A DNA stretch of 64,000 nucleotides, taken from positions 186,001 to 250,000 of the forward strand of contig JAWKLK010000005.1 of assembly GCA_041392785.1 (NCBI GenBank). The letters run 5' to 3'. Below, one piece after another: positions 34,443 through 43,991 of the stretch; within the stretch, counting starts at the first letter, position 1; each line of letters begins with the position of its first letter. The translations under genes were made by a program, and so were the position numbers. The notes under the pieces are model-generated. The model was not told the origin of the DNA, made no database searches, and worked only from the letters and a program-made list of their open reading frames with translations. Origin of the DNA: OLB9 sp041392785 (GTDB taxonomy: Bacteria > Bacteroidota > Bacteroidia > Chitinophagales > Saprospiraceae).

Positions 34443-36092
34443 ATGAGTTACATCATAGGGATATTGATAGGTTTGGTGGCAGGTGCGATAGTTGGTTATT
34501 TTGTTATTCAAACCCTATCAGCGTCTAAAATCAAACAAGCCAACGATAAGGCGGATATTACATTAAAGGAAGCAGAACTGACTGTACAGCGCAAATTAGA
34601 CGAGGCAGAAGGTAAAGCAGAAAAAATTTTATTGAGGGCAAATGAAAAAAATGAATCCGTAAAACAGCGAAAAATTCAAGAGACACGAGAAAATTTTGCA
34701 AAACTTAAATCTGAATTTGAAACTTGGAAAGCAGAGCAAAAAGTGGAAATGAAAGAAAAAGAGTTTGCACTGACCACACTCGAAAAGGAGTTGAAGACAA
34801 AAGAATCAACACTTTCCTCTGAAAATGACAGATTGGAAAACAGAGAAGCTGAGCAAAACGTCATCAGAGAAAACCTTGAAAAACAGTTAAAAATTGTAGC
34901 CAAAAAGAAGGAAGAATTAGAAAGCGCCAATGAACGTTTCATCAAAGAGTTGGAGTCTATTTCGAAACTAACTGAAAGTCAGGCCAAAGAGCAACTTCTT
35001 GAAGCGGTGAAAGCAAAAGCTACCACAGATGCTATGGCATTAGAAAAAGAAGCCATCTCCAATGCCATGACAAATGCAAATAAAGAAGCTAAAAAGATAG
35101 TCATTCAGACTATTCAAAGAATGTGTGCTGAATACACAATCGAGAATACTGTATCTGTCTTCAACCTAGAATCTGATGACATTAAAGGTCAGATAATAGG
35201 ACGAGAAGGTAGGAATATACGAGCATTAGAAGCCGCCACAGGAGCTGAGATTGTAGTAGATGATACACCAGAAGCTATCGTCATATCAAGCTTTGACCCT
35301 ATAAGAAGAGAATTGTGTAGGCTTACATTGAAGAAATTAGTCGCTGATGGACGCATCCACCCAGCAAAGATCGAAGAGACAGTAGCAAAAGTCAAAAAAC
35401 AATTAGAAGAGCAAATCATTGAAATCGGCGAAAGAACCATCATTGACCTTGATATTCATGGCCTTGCACCTTATTTGGTGAAGATGGTTGGTAGAATGAG
35501 ATTTAGGTCTTCATACGGTCAGAACCTACTAAAACACTCCATAGAAACCGCCAATCTGTGTGCTACTATGGCCGCTGAATTGGGATTGAATCCCAAACAA
35601 GTTAAAATGGCAAAGCGCGCAGGGTTACTCCACGATATAGGCAAAGTCGCTGAAGAAGATTCTGAATTGTCGCACGCACTTCTGGGAATGCAGATTTGTG
35701 AAAAACATAAAGAACATCCAGTGATACTCAATGCAGTAGGAGCGCACCACGACGAGATAGAAATGAACAATATTATTTCACCAATAGTGCAGGCTTGTGA
35801 TGCTATCTCAGGGGCACGTCCAGGCGCAAGAAGAGAAATCCTTGAAAGCTATTTGAAAAGAATCGGAGAATTGGAGGAACTGGCATTGTCTTATGAAGGT
35901 GTACAGAAAGCTTATGCATTGCAGGCTGGCCGAGAATTGCGGGTAATAGTAGAATCCGAGAAAGTCAATGATCAATTTGCAGATGATTTGGCATTTACTA
36001 TCTCTCAAAAAATTCAAGATGAAATGCAATATCCAGGACAAGTCAAAGTGACCGTCATAAGAGAAAAAAGAGCAACAGCTTTCGCTAGATAA
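34443..36092 (+). CDS. rny: Ribonuclease Y
   Basis: A membrane-anchored endoribonuclease of 549 residues, slightly longer than the usual 515-525. An N-terminal transmembrane helix (IIGILIGLVAGAIVGYFVI) precedes a long coiled coil (about 25-220, with REARR-free Glu/Lys heptads). Then the KH domain has GREGRNIRALEAATG (about 250), and the HD domain has the LLHDIGK motif (about 397) with downstream HALLG and GAHHDEIE metal ligands. It starts mRNA decay. A strong terminator follows. Confidence 0.95.
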   Translation: MSYIIGILIGLVAGAIVGYFVIQTLSASKIKQANDKADITLKEAELTVQRKLDEAEGKAEKILLRANEKNESVKQRKIQETRENFAKLKSEFETWKAEQKVEMKEKEFALTTLEKELKTKESTLSSENDRLENREAEQNVIRENLEKQLKIVAKKKEELESANERFIKELESISKLTESQAKEQLLEAVKAKATTDAMALEKEAISNAMTNANKEAKKIVIQTIQRMCAEYTIENTVSVFNLESDDIKGQIIGREGRNIRALEAATGAEIVVDDTPEAIVISSFDPIRRELCRLTLKKLVADGRIHPAKIEETVAKVKKQLEEQIIEIGERTIIDLDIHGLAPYLVKMVGRMRFRSSYGQNLLKHSIETANLCATMAAELGLNPKQVKMAKRAGLLHDIGKVAEEDSELSHALLGMQICEKHKEHPVILNAVGAHHDEIEMNNIISPIVQACDAISGARPGARREILESYLKRIGELEELALSYEGVQKAYALQAGRELRVIVESEKVNDQFADDLAFTISQKIQDEMQYPGQVKVTVIREKRATAFAR

Positions 36093-36110
36093 ATCCTAGA
36101 ACAGGTATAT

Positions 36111-36157
36111 AAATAATGAGCCGAAGGAAATACATTTCTTTTGGCTCATTATTTTTT
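36111..36157 (+). terminator. Rho-independent terminator after rny
   Basis: AAATAATGAGCC (36111-36122) pairs with GGCTCATTATTT (36143-36154). The stem extends inward by GAAGGAAA with TTTCTTTT, including G-T pairs, and a T-tract overlaps the 3' arm. Confidence 0.85.
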
Positions 36158-36522
36158 AAAATTGTATAACTCAATTTTAAAATATGGCTAGAAAATTTAA
36201 AGCCTAGGTATTATTTAATGATGGTTTTTGAAAAAGTTAAAGAAAAGTTATTTTAAATAATTTGATGCACTTCAAGAAAAAACCCACGTATTAGGAGTGA
36301 CATGATATTTTCACATAAGTCTAAAATTCAAAGAATATGTGTAAAATTTCAGGATATGAACACTGAATAATTTGAATTGTTATTAAAATTGAATTTCTGA
36401 AGCAAATCAAACATTTCCCAAATTTATTGAACTAATACATTGCAAAATATTTTTTGTATATATTTTTTGTCCCATTGGACAACCTGCGCAGACAGGCTAT
36501 AACTTAACTAAATTTTTTTAAA
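36158..36522. other. Non-coding spacer upstream of Ig-like lipoprotein
   Basis: About 365 AT-rich bases. Near-matches to the -7 box with an extra T occur near 36450-36470, but there is no exact match, gene or strong hairpin. Confidence 0.45.
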
Positions 36523-37767
36523 ATGAAATTCATTCTTTCGTTACGTTGGGCATTTATTTTTGGAAGTTTTGCCCTTTTATTATCCTCTTGTGGAGATGAT
36601 ACATCTCTAACTAATGGTCCTACTTTATCTTTGGCTTCAGGTGCTGATGTGGTTTCTGGTGATGCTACTGTTGCGGCAGGTAAGGAGTTTACAATTCAAG
36701 TTGTAGCCCAAGCTGGAGATGCCGAACTTCAATCTATTACTATCAAAGATAATGGCGCTAATGTCACTGTTGACAGATTGACATTTGAAGGCTTATCTGG
36801 AGCAGGTAATCCTTTGTCATTAACAGGCAGCGATAAAACAAAATTTGATAGAAAAATAAGCATTGTAGCACATACTGAGGCATTAAGCCACACTTACAGT
36901 ATAGTATTGACTGATGTTGATGGAAATACAGCATCAAAGTCTTTTAATATTTCAACTGAAGCTACGCCTCCAACAGTAACTTTGGCTGGAAGCACCACTT
37001 TTGAGATTACACCGGATGCATGGATATCAGTATCTCCTGTAGCTGATAAAGGTACTGCAAATTTGTCAAAAATTGAGGTTTTGATAAATGGTGTGACTGC
37101 TACTGATCTTAGTAGATTGGCTGTGTCAGACATCACAAATATTTTTACAGCCAACCCAAATGATCTACCTGTAACTGCTGCTGAAAAATTTGAAGGAAAA
37201 GTATTTGTTAAATCTCCTACTACTTCTGGAAATTATACATATACTTTCAAGTTTATTGATGCATTAGGCAGCTCATCTTCAGTTGATTTACTTGTGAAAG
37301 TAGGAACTGCTGTAAGTAGTGCGGATGGTTTATTACTCAATCAATCAGGTCCAGCTGGACAAGGTGGTCTTGACTTAGATAGTGGAGCTTCTTTAGGTTC
37401 ATCAAATGTCAATGTGGAGATAAGAGATATGGGTATTGATGGTGCACTTCCTGTAGAAAGCAACTGGAGACAACTTATTGCTGGTGCAAATGGCACAGAG
37501 TTTAAATATGTTAAAAAAGGACAAAATGGTGTTCCTGAAACGTTTTCTTTTGGAAATGTAGCTTTCAAAGAAGAAATCCAAACGCTTTTTGGTAATGGAG
37601 TAACCTTTACTAAAACATTGAACTCAGTTTCAGTTTCTGACAAAGTGGCAATCGGAGATGTATTCGTTGCAAAAAGAGATGACAATTATTATATCTTTGA
37701 AATTGCGGAAATAAATATCAAAACCACAGATAATAGTGATAATTATAAAATCAACATTAGGAAATAA
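36523..37767 (+). CDS. Ig-like-repeat lipoprotein, unknown function
   Basis: A 414-residue lipoprotein: a signal peptide with lipobox SSC at about residue 23, then GDDTSLTNGP. Residues 30-260 appear to be two Ig-like beta-sandwich domains (GKEFTIQVVAQAGDAELQ with SIVLTDVDGNTASKSF; then a second with AWISVSPVADKG and YTYTFKFIDALGSSSSVDL). The last 140 residues form a separate domain with GGLDLDSGASLGSSN and a final IAEINIKTTDNSDNYKINIRK. No catalytic motif. It is likely outer-membrane anchored. It is flanked by terminators on both sides, hence monocistronic. Confidence 0.75.
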   Translation: MKFILSLRWAFIFGSFALLLSSCGDDTSLTNGPTLSLASGADVVSGDATVAAGKEFTIQVVAQAGDAELQSITIKDNGANVTVDRLTFEGLSGAGNPLSLTGSDKTKFDRKISIVAHTEALSHTYSIVLTDVDGNTASKSFNISTEATPPTVTLAGSTTFEITPDAWISVSPVADKGTANLSKIEVLINGVTATDLSRLAVSDITNIFTANPNDLPVTAAEKFEGKVFVKSPTTSGNYTYTFKFIDALGSSSSVDLLVKVGTAVSSADGLLLNQSGPAGQGGLDLDSGASLGSSNVNVEIRDMGIDGALPVESNWRQLIAGANGTEFKYVKKGQNGVPETFSFGNVAFKEEIQTLFGNGVTFTKTLNSVSVSDKVAIGDVFVAKRDDNYYIFEIAEINIKTTDNSDNYKINIRK

Positions 37768-37790
37768 TTTCTTTCTTGATTTTACATAAC

Positions 37791-37827
37791 AAAAGGAGGC
37801 AATTCATTGTGAATTGTCTCCTTTTTA
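37791..37827. terminator. Bidirectional terminator
   Basis: AAAAGGAGGCAATTCA (37791-37806) pairs with TGAATTGTCTCCTTTT (37810-37825), with one G-T pair and A/T tracts on either side. It lies between the convergent lipoprotein and GH13 genes. Confidence 0.88.
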
Positions 37828-37849
37828 TTTTATAGGTTATTTAAAAATT

Positions 37850-40800
37850 CTATTTTTCTATTTGGACAGTATTTTTTATAATAAGTTGTCCAGTTGAATT
37901 GTTTAAAACAGCACTATTGACATCAGATGGTTGAGGGTCCATCATGGTTACATTGTCCAAAGTAAGTTTGCCATTGTTTTCTATACACCTTCCTTCACCA
38001 GTTGTTGCACATTGAATATTCAATCCTTCTATCAAAACAGACTTATTTGTGGAGATTTGAAACACAGGTTCTATCATACCTGAGCCATTGACCATGATAT
38101 CGTCAGTACAAATTATACTTAAGTTTTTTTCAATTGGTATTGTTTGAGAAACTAAAATTATTTGTTGGTCTAATGCAGGAGCAAAACTCAAAGTGCTCCC
38201 AGGAATGGCACATCCAATGGCATAGCGCAATGATCCATTTCCATCATTAGATGTAGTAGTAACAACACTACAATCGCTGCAATAAGAAGAAGGTATTGAA
38301 GTGTTCCAACTTCCAGTATCATAAAAACCTAAACTACCTGGAGATGATAGATTGGCTGTTTGACAAGTGTTATTACCACAATTAAAGATCAGATTAGTAG
38401 TCAATGTTGCCGGTAATGTCAATTCATACCAGTCATCAACTGGTGTTGTGGTGTTGTTGTCACATATCAAAGTCATCGGTTTTCCTGGCCATGCGGTAGA
38501 AGTGTTTTGTGTAGATGCCGGTAATGTATTCCAATGGTATAAAAACACAGAACTATAGCCATTTGTGTTTTTATAATATAGATGCATATCAGGGATGGCA
38601 GTGTAATAATTCAATGTTAGTACATTTGAATGTAAGCCATTGGTGTTATTGATTGCAACTGCTTTGAGACTAGTAGTCTCATTGATAGGAAAACAGCCGT
38701 TGAAAGTAGTCCAGTTTGAAAGGTCTGATTCTGATGCATTCAAATCAAAAGTATAATAGACTGTTACCGGACTACAATCCATAGAAAATCCAGACAAACA
38801 GACAGTCATGCCATCTGCATCATAGGTATTATTTTCAGGAGTTGCCATGATAGTAGGCAGAATGACAGGATTTGGATTTTCAATTAAAATTACACCATTT
38901 GGACCAGAATTGAAAATCACTGTACCACCGATGACTGTTGCAATTTGACCATTATAGGCATTCCTTAGCGTAGTGCCATTAGTCCACGTATTTATTGAAG
39001 TCACATTGATGGTCACATCTCCTGATGCACCTAGGACAACAATCACATCATCTTGTGCATCTTCTCTCGCAAGAGATCTTTTAAATATATAAGGCGTTGT
39101 TTGTAACTTGGTGTGTTGACCAGCGCCAACGGAAGGATGACTTTGCCTGAATTGTCCCAGTTTTTTCCAATGGCTCAGCACGTTTTGATCTATACTATTC
39201 CAATTCATATCTGATCTTGTAGGTTGGTCTCCAGGGCCTGCACCTGGTAATCTTTTTGTTTCATCACCATAATAGATTTGGACTGCACCTGGCAATAACA
39301 AAAAAGTTGATCCTTCGAGTATTAAATTGTCCCGATTAGATAATTGCGTATCATGCGATGAAATATAGCTTAAAAAATTCCAAGTAGGGTCAGGATTAGC
39401 TACAGAAGCATAGGAAGAATAAATGTTATCAATCGTAGAAAGGTTGCCTGCTTGTCCTTGGAAATTAAAATTTATTAAAGCATCCGTTTTACCAATATTA
39501 ATCGCATCAGCCCATCTTGTTATCCCCGAACCATAATTTTCTCCAACCATCCAGAAAGGTTTTTCATCGAGTGCTTTATTCGGATTAGAAGTTTTCCATT
39601 CATCCAATGCAATCTCAGCTTGAGTTTTTAGTTGACCCCAATTCTGAATTTCAATATGTTTGTAAGTATCCAGTCTAAATCCATCAATACCGTACTCTCT
39701 GACCCAATCTGTGAGCCATTTTATAATATGATTTATTGGGGTTCTGGGTAATCCTGTATTGGTGAAGAATGTATTTAATTCGGCAATTTCTTGCGCTTCT
39801 TTAGATGCATTCCATTTTGTCAACAATATGGGTGGTAAATTGACATCAGATGTCGATTCTGAAAGAATATCCGGCAATCCAGCCAAACATGACTGTAAGT
39901 CTCCGCCTCCACAAGGTGAGCACCCAATAATATCATCCTTACGTATCCATTGTGAGCCCCACCAATTCGAGCAATCACTCCAACCAAATTCTGTTATGTC
40001 TTCCGGTGTGTCATAGCCAGTGTGATTCATGACTACATCCATTATTACTCTAATACCATGTGCATGGGCTGTGTCTATCATGGTTCTAAAATCATCAACG
40101 GTACCCATATTGGCGTCCAGCTCTGTCCAGTCCAAAGCGTAATATCCATGATACCCATAATGACGCTGGAACTCAGGAACCATACCCCAGCCAGGTACAT
40201 GTCCGTGAATTTGTTCTACCGGTGGTGTAATCCAAATTGCATCCACACCTAAGCTATCAAAATACCCTTCCATAATCTTTTGTGTCATTCCTTGTAAATC
40301 ACCTCCATGGAACCCTCCCACTAAATCAGATTGTCTCCCATAATTGACGTTATTTGCGGTATTTCCATCTTTAAATCTATCTGTGACTGCAAAATATACC
40401 GTAGCATTATCCCACGTAAAATAATCATCTTCAGAAACACCACATCCAAAATTAGGGTCATACGTATAGGTATGTTGCTGTGTGGACGTGTAGTTTCCAG
40501 TGCCATCTCCAACAAAATACTTAATAGTAGTTGTTTGGGTCAAATATAAAAATAGACTATTAGATGTACTCGGAGATGAAGTGGTAGGCTCGCTACCGTC
40601 AGTGGTATAATAAATCGTAGCATTGGTAGAGCAATCATCCTCTGCACTAATCACCACGTTAATAGAAGGGTTAAAAGTTTTCGGCCCCAAAGGCATTATC
40701 ATATGTGAAGGCACTGCATTATTGTCTGTATAAATTCTAGTTTCAATACCAGAACTTGCAAATTCGTCATCAATAGCCACAGCCTTGATTGTGAAATCCA

Positions 40801-41977
40801 TTGTGGGCAAAGTGGTTCCTGGAACCCAAATTGGACTAGAAACAGTTGGGTCAGTGCCATCCAAAGTATAATGTATCGTGGTAGGATCACCATCAACATC
40901 GCTTGCAGCAATATTCACAGAAGTTGGCAAAACACAATCACCTGATGGTGGTGTCATAGACAATATAGGTGCTGCATTGGGACTACAGAATCCACTAGGA
41001 GGTGAAGAAGTCCATCCATTCCCAATAATATAATATCCATCATCACATCGGTATAAATCCGCAGTTTGATTGCTACCACCTGAGCCTCCATTATTGAATA
41101 TGACATTGATACAGTCCACCTGAGAAGGAAAAGTATAGTAATACCAAGCGCATCCCGGTTGATTCTGGATCATGTCTACACCTGGCCAAGCTGCATCTGC
41201 AATGATATCAGAAGGCTCAGCATCCCAATAGTGAATTTTTACAGTCGACCAGTTGGTTGGTTTCAGAAAATACACTGTCAAAGGTGGCTGTACACCCACA
41301 GTATAATTGTGCGTTTGAACTGCAGATTGGGCTCCGTCAGCATCCACACCTATACATTTTAGAGTTGTGTCTTCGGTAATATTGATTGTCATCCCATCGA
41401 GCCCTGAAGAACTTGAAATAGTGGGTGTACTTCCATCCAAAGTGTAATAAATTGTAGGAGAAGGGTCTATATTATCATAAATTTGAATGGTGACCACGAA
41501 AGGATCTAAATTATTATAAGTACCTGAAGGTGTCACAGTGATAATAGGAGGTGGATTTCCACAGAATCCGGATGGTGGACTAGAAGACCATCCAATACCA
41601 AATTGATAATATCCATCCGTACAACGGTTTAAATCTGCCGTTTGTGTTCCGACACCATTATGAAAAATGATATTGCTACAATCTACAGTTTCGGAGAAAA
41701 CAAAGTAATACCAATCACAATCAGCTTGCATAAGTTGCATATCTACACCCGGCCATGCTACATCTGGCATAGTACTGGCAGGCGTTTCTCCCCAATAGTA
41801 TATTTTTGCAGAAGGCCAACTCGAAGGTTTTTGAAAATAAACGATCAAAGGGTCTGAAGGCGGAGCTATTTCACAAGTATTTGTAGAAGGAGATACAGTC
41901 GATATATTCGGATTTAAACTGAACAACACTGTTGTAATAAGTAAGCCAATACTGGAGAGAAAAATGTTTGTACTCAT
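37850..41977 (-). CDS. Large secreted GH13 alpha-amylase-type enzyme with three starch-binding modules
   Basis: A 1375-residue exported glycoside hydrolase. After a signal sequence (about 1-25) come a CBM26-like starch module (about 45-130, with YYWGE, WPG and DCDWYYF), a chitobiase-type beta domain, a second starch module (about 230-330) and two more chitobiase-type repeats. The GH13 barrel spans about 515-985. Its four conserved regions are DVVMNHTG (about 645), GFRLDT with the nucleophile Asp (about 765), VGENYG with the acid Glu (about 812) and SSHD (about 873). After that come another chitobiase repeat, a third starch module with WPGKPM, and a beta-helix-like tail. No YPNP sorting tail is visible. 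It likely degrades starch or glycogen at or near the cell surface. Confidence 0.88.
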   Translation of the reverse strand: MSTNIFLSSIGLLITTVLFSLNPNISTVSPSTNTCEIAPPSDPLIVYFQKPSSWPSAKIYYWGETPASTMPDVAWPGVDMQLMQADCDWYYFVFSETVDCSNIIFHNGVGTQTADLNRCTDGYYQFGIGWSSSPPSGFCGNPPPIITVTPSGTYNNLDPFVVTIQIYDNIDPSPTIYYTLDGSTPTISSSSGLDGMTINITEDTTLKCIGVDADGAQSAVQTHNYTVGVQPPLTVYFLKPTNWSTVKIHYWDAEPSDIIADAAWPGVDMIQNQPGCAWYYYTFPSQVDCINVIFNNGGSGGSNQTADLYRCDDGYYIIGNGWTSSPPSGFCSPNAAPILSMTPPSGDCVLPTSVNIAASDVDGDPTTIHYTLDGTDPTVSSPIWVPGTTLPTMDFTIKAVAIDDEFASSGIETRIYTDNNAVPSHMIMPLGPKTFNPSINVVISAEDDCSTNATIYYTTDGSEPTTSSPSTSNSLFLYLTQTTTIKYFVGDGTGNYTSTQQHTYTYDPNFGCGVSEDDYFTWDNATVYFAVTDRFKDGNTANNVNYGRQSDLVGGFHGGDLQGMTQKIMEGYFDSLGVDAIWITPPVEQIHGHVPGWGMVPEFQRHYGYHGYYALDWTELDANMGTVDDFRTMIDTAHAHGIRVIMDVVMNHTGYDTPEDITEFGWSDCSNWWGSQWIRKDDIIGCSPCGGGDLQSCLAGLPDILSESTSDVNLPPILLTKWNASKEAQEIAELNTFFTNTGLPRTPINHIIKWLTDWVREYGIDGFRLDTYKHIEIQNWGQLKTQAEIALDEWKTSNPNKALDEKPFWMVGENYGSGITRWADAINIGKTDALINFNFQGQAGNLSTIDNIYSSYASVANPDPTWNFLSYISSHDTQLSNRDNLILEGSTFLLLPGAVQIYYGDETKRLPGAGPGDQPTRSDMNWNSIDQNVLSHWKKLGQFRQSHPSVGAGQHTKLQTTPYIFKRSLAREDAQDDVIVVLGASGDVTINVTSINTWTNGTTLRNAYNGQIATVIGGTVIFNSGPNGVILIENPNPVILPTIMATPENNTYDADGMTVCLSGFSMDCSPVTVYYTFDLNASESDLSNWTTFNGCFPINETTSLKAVAINNTNGLHSNVLTLNYYTAIPDMHLYYKNTNGYSSVFLYHWNTLPASTQNTSTAWPGKPMTLICDNNTTTPVDDWYELTLPATLTTNLIFNCGNNTCQTANLSSPGSLGFYDTGSWNTSIPSSYCSDCSVVTTTSNDGNGSLRYAIGCAIPGSTLSFAPALDQQIILVSQTIPIEKNLSIICTDDIMVNGSGMIEPVFQISTNKSVLIEGLNIQCATTGEGRCIENNGKLTLDNVTMMDPQPSDVNSAVLNNSTGQLIIKNTVQIEK

Positions 41978-42059
41978 GATACCAAATATTTAATAAATAA
42001 AAAAAAGGAAGTATGGGGCGGTACTTAATTCCATATGGTTAATGGATTTCAAGCTATTG

Positions 42060-42067
42060 CAAAAATA
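42060..42067 (-). promoter_or_regulatory. Promoter for the GH13 gene (TATTTTTG with TTG)
   Basis: On the minus strand TATTTTTG is preceded by TTG (plus CAA at 42086-42088) with an 18-base spacer. It gives a leader of about 75 bases before the ATG at 41977. Confidence 0.6.
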
Positions 42068-42211
42068 GATTAATTATTTCATGACCAAATGTCAAAAGTA
42101 AGATTTTTTTTTGGTTAATAGATTTTCAATAGATTATACATCAAAGAAAAATTTATTCATCTTAAAGGTAAGAAAATGTTTATTAAATGGTGGTATTTCC
42201 ATTTATATGGT

Positions 42212-42219
42212 TATTTTTG
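42212..42219 (+). promoter_or_regulatory. Bacteroidota -7 promoter box (TATTTTTG)
   Basis: An exact match on the plus strand, 128 bases before the Cys/Gly-rich T9SS gene. The long leader includes an imperfect 16-bp palindrome, TTGGTCAATTGATCAA, near 42280-42296. Confidence 0.4.
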
Positions 42220-42347
42220 TAAAGATTTATGCATTGAAATCATCTAACCCCAAACCTTATTTTAAACTTTTCTAACAATTGGTCAATTGATCAAATTGTT
42301 GATATTTGTGTACACTTATCTGGTTTAATTAACTAAATTTCTAAGTC

Positions 42348-43943
42348 ATGAAATGTACTTTTACTTTTATTTTTTCTCTTATCGTAATAGGATTATTTGG
42401 ACAACCGTCCATTTCACTTCCTTCAGGATATTCTTGGGTTTTGTCAGGATCATCAAACTACCAAAATGGCCCATTTTATACAGGTAACGCATCAGGAAAT
42501 TCAGGTACGTCTTGCTGTGGCGGAGTTAGTACCTCGTGTGGAAGTATGGATACTTCATTTGGTGGTAATGTACAATGTGCATCAGTTCCATGGACTGTAG
42601 TGGGTACTCCAGGTGCAAACTTTATCCAGGATCAGGAATATGGCAATATTGGTACTTGTGACAATGGTTTGGCTGGCCTTGCCGTTCCTTGCAATCCAGG
42701 AGTAGGAGGTACTGGGGCAGGCTCGAACTGGCCCAATAGCACATCTGAAACCAGACAGGTGTCTATGACTAACTGGGATAATGATTATCCTTCATCTTCC
42801 ATTTCTAGTCTTCCCGAGGTGTCTAGAACATCTGGTACCGTTTGGCTTCCTACATCTGCCATTTTACGGCTACGCGATGATGGTGTGGGGAATGGCACAG
42901 GTGCTGGTGCAGATGAATTAAGACTTACTATGATAGGAGGAAATGATAATTCTTGTTCTTCTTGGAGGATCATAGCAAACTACAATCTTAGCCTTGATGT
43001 AGAAGGTGACTATGGTGATATAACAGGTGTAGATGGAATAAAGATTGAAGAAACAGTAATCCAAGATCTCTCAAATATTCCCAATGCAACAGGTAGTAAT
43101 GCTTATAATGCGACAAATGGAGCACATCATTCTTGCTGTGGCGGTGGATGCTCATTTCAGGCAACTCAAAATTCTTGGTTTTTTTCAGGAGGAGTCAATA
43201 CACCATCCTTTGGGTCTGGTTACACTGCGGACTATGATATTCTGAATAGTCTAATAGAAAATGGATCTACTTTTAATGTCAATTTTACTTCTGAGCAAAG
43301 CATAGAAATCAATAGAACCGGCGGAGATTCAGGAGACGCTAGAGCTACTATGGGTCCAGGAATGGGTGGTAAGATAGAATTGATAGTGACTTACGAAATT
43401 TGGACAATACAAGCGCCAGCTCCGGTAACAATGACACATTTTGATGTGAAAAAAGTAAATAATACCACTTCAATTTTATGGAGTACTGCTTCTGAAGTGA
43501 ATAACGGAGGTTGGTATATTCAACGAAGCACGGATGGATTTAATTGGGAAAATTTACAATTTGTATCGGGAAAAGGCAATTCAAATGAAAAAGTGGATTA
43601 TGTTTTTTCAGATAATCTACCACTTACAGGTAGCAATTTCTACAGACTAAGACAGACAGATTTTGATGGTAAGGATTTTTATTCTGATGTCAAAGAAGTA
43701 AGATTTTCTATTGGCTCAAATGTCAAGTTGTATCCTAATCCAACCAATGGAGATTTATTTTTAGATAATGTAGCAGAAGGCACTCACTATGCCATCTATG
43801 ATGTCAAAGGAAAGGAAATGCTGAGTGGTACAATTCGTGAACATCAAAAAACTATCAATTTAACGGATCTGCAAAATGGTATTTATGCTGTCAGGTTGAT
43901 GTCAAATGATGATATTTCTGTCCTAAAAGTATTCAGAAATTAA
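42348..43943 (+). CDS. T9SS-sorted Cys/Gly-rich surface protein
   Basis: 531 residues. A signal peptide (MKCTFTFIFSLIVIGLFGQ) is followed by a Gly/Ser/Asn/Cys-rich region (20-350) that contains two Cys-Cys-Gly-Gly clusters (SCCGGVSTSC near 55 and SCCGGGCSF near 265). Residues about 365-455 are a fibronectin-like bridging segment common in Bacteroidota (LWSTASEVNNGGWYIQRSTDG, then NFYRLRQTDFDGKDFYSD). The last 70 residues are a T9SS domain (VKLYPNPTNGDLFLDN to VLKVFRN). No catalytic motif. It may be structural or adhesive, with disulfide-linked clusters. It is monocistronic. Confidence 0.78.
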   Translation: MKCTFTFIFSLIVIGLFGQPSISLPSGYSWVLSGSSNYQNGPFYTGNASGNSGTSCCGGVSTSCGSMDTSFGGNVQCASVPWTVVGTPGANFIQDQEYGNIGTCDNGLAGLAVPCNPGVGGTGAGSNWPNSTSETRQVSMTNWDNDYPSSSISSLPEVSRTSGTVWLPTSAILRLRDDGVGNGTGAGADELRLTMIGGNDNSCSSWRIIANYNLSLDVEGDYGDITGVDGIKIEETVIQDLSNIPNATGSNAYNATNGAHHSCCGGGCSFQATQNSWFFSGGVNTPSFGSGYTADYDILNSLIENGSTFNVNFTSEQSIEINRTGGDSGDARATMGPGMGGKIELIVTYEIWTIQAPAPVTMTHFDVKKVNNTTSILWSTASEVNNGGWYIQRSTDGFNWENLQFVSGKGNSNEKVDYVFSDNLPLTGSNFYRLRQTDFDGKDFYSDVKEVRFSIGSNVKLYPNPTNGDLFLDNVAEGTHYAIYDVKGKEMLSGTIREHQKTINLTDLQNGIYAVRLMSNDDISVLKVFRN

Positions 43944-43991
43944 TGTAGTAATAATACAATAAATATATTTTTATATGATCTGAATACCAGC

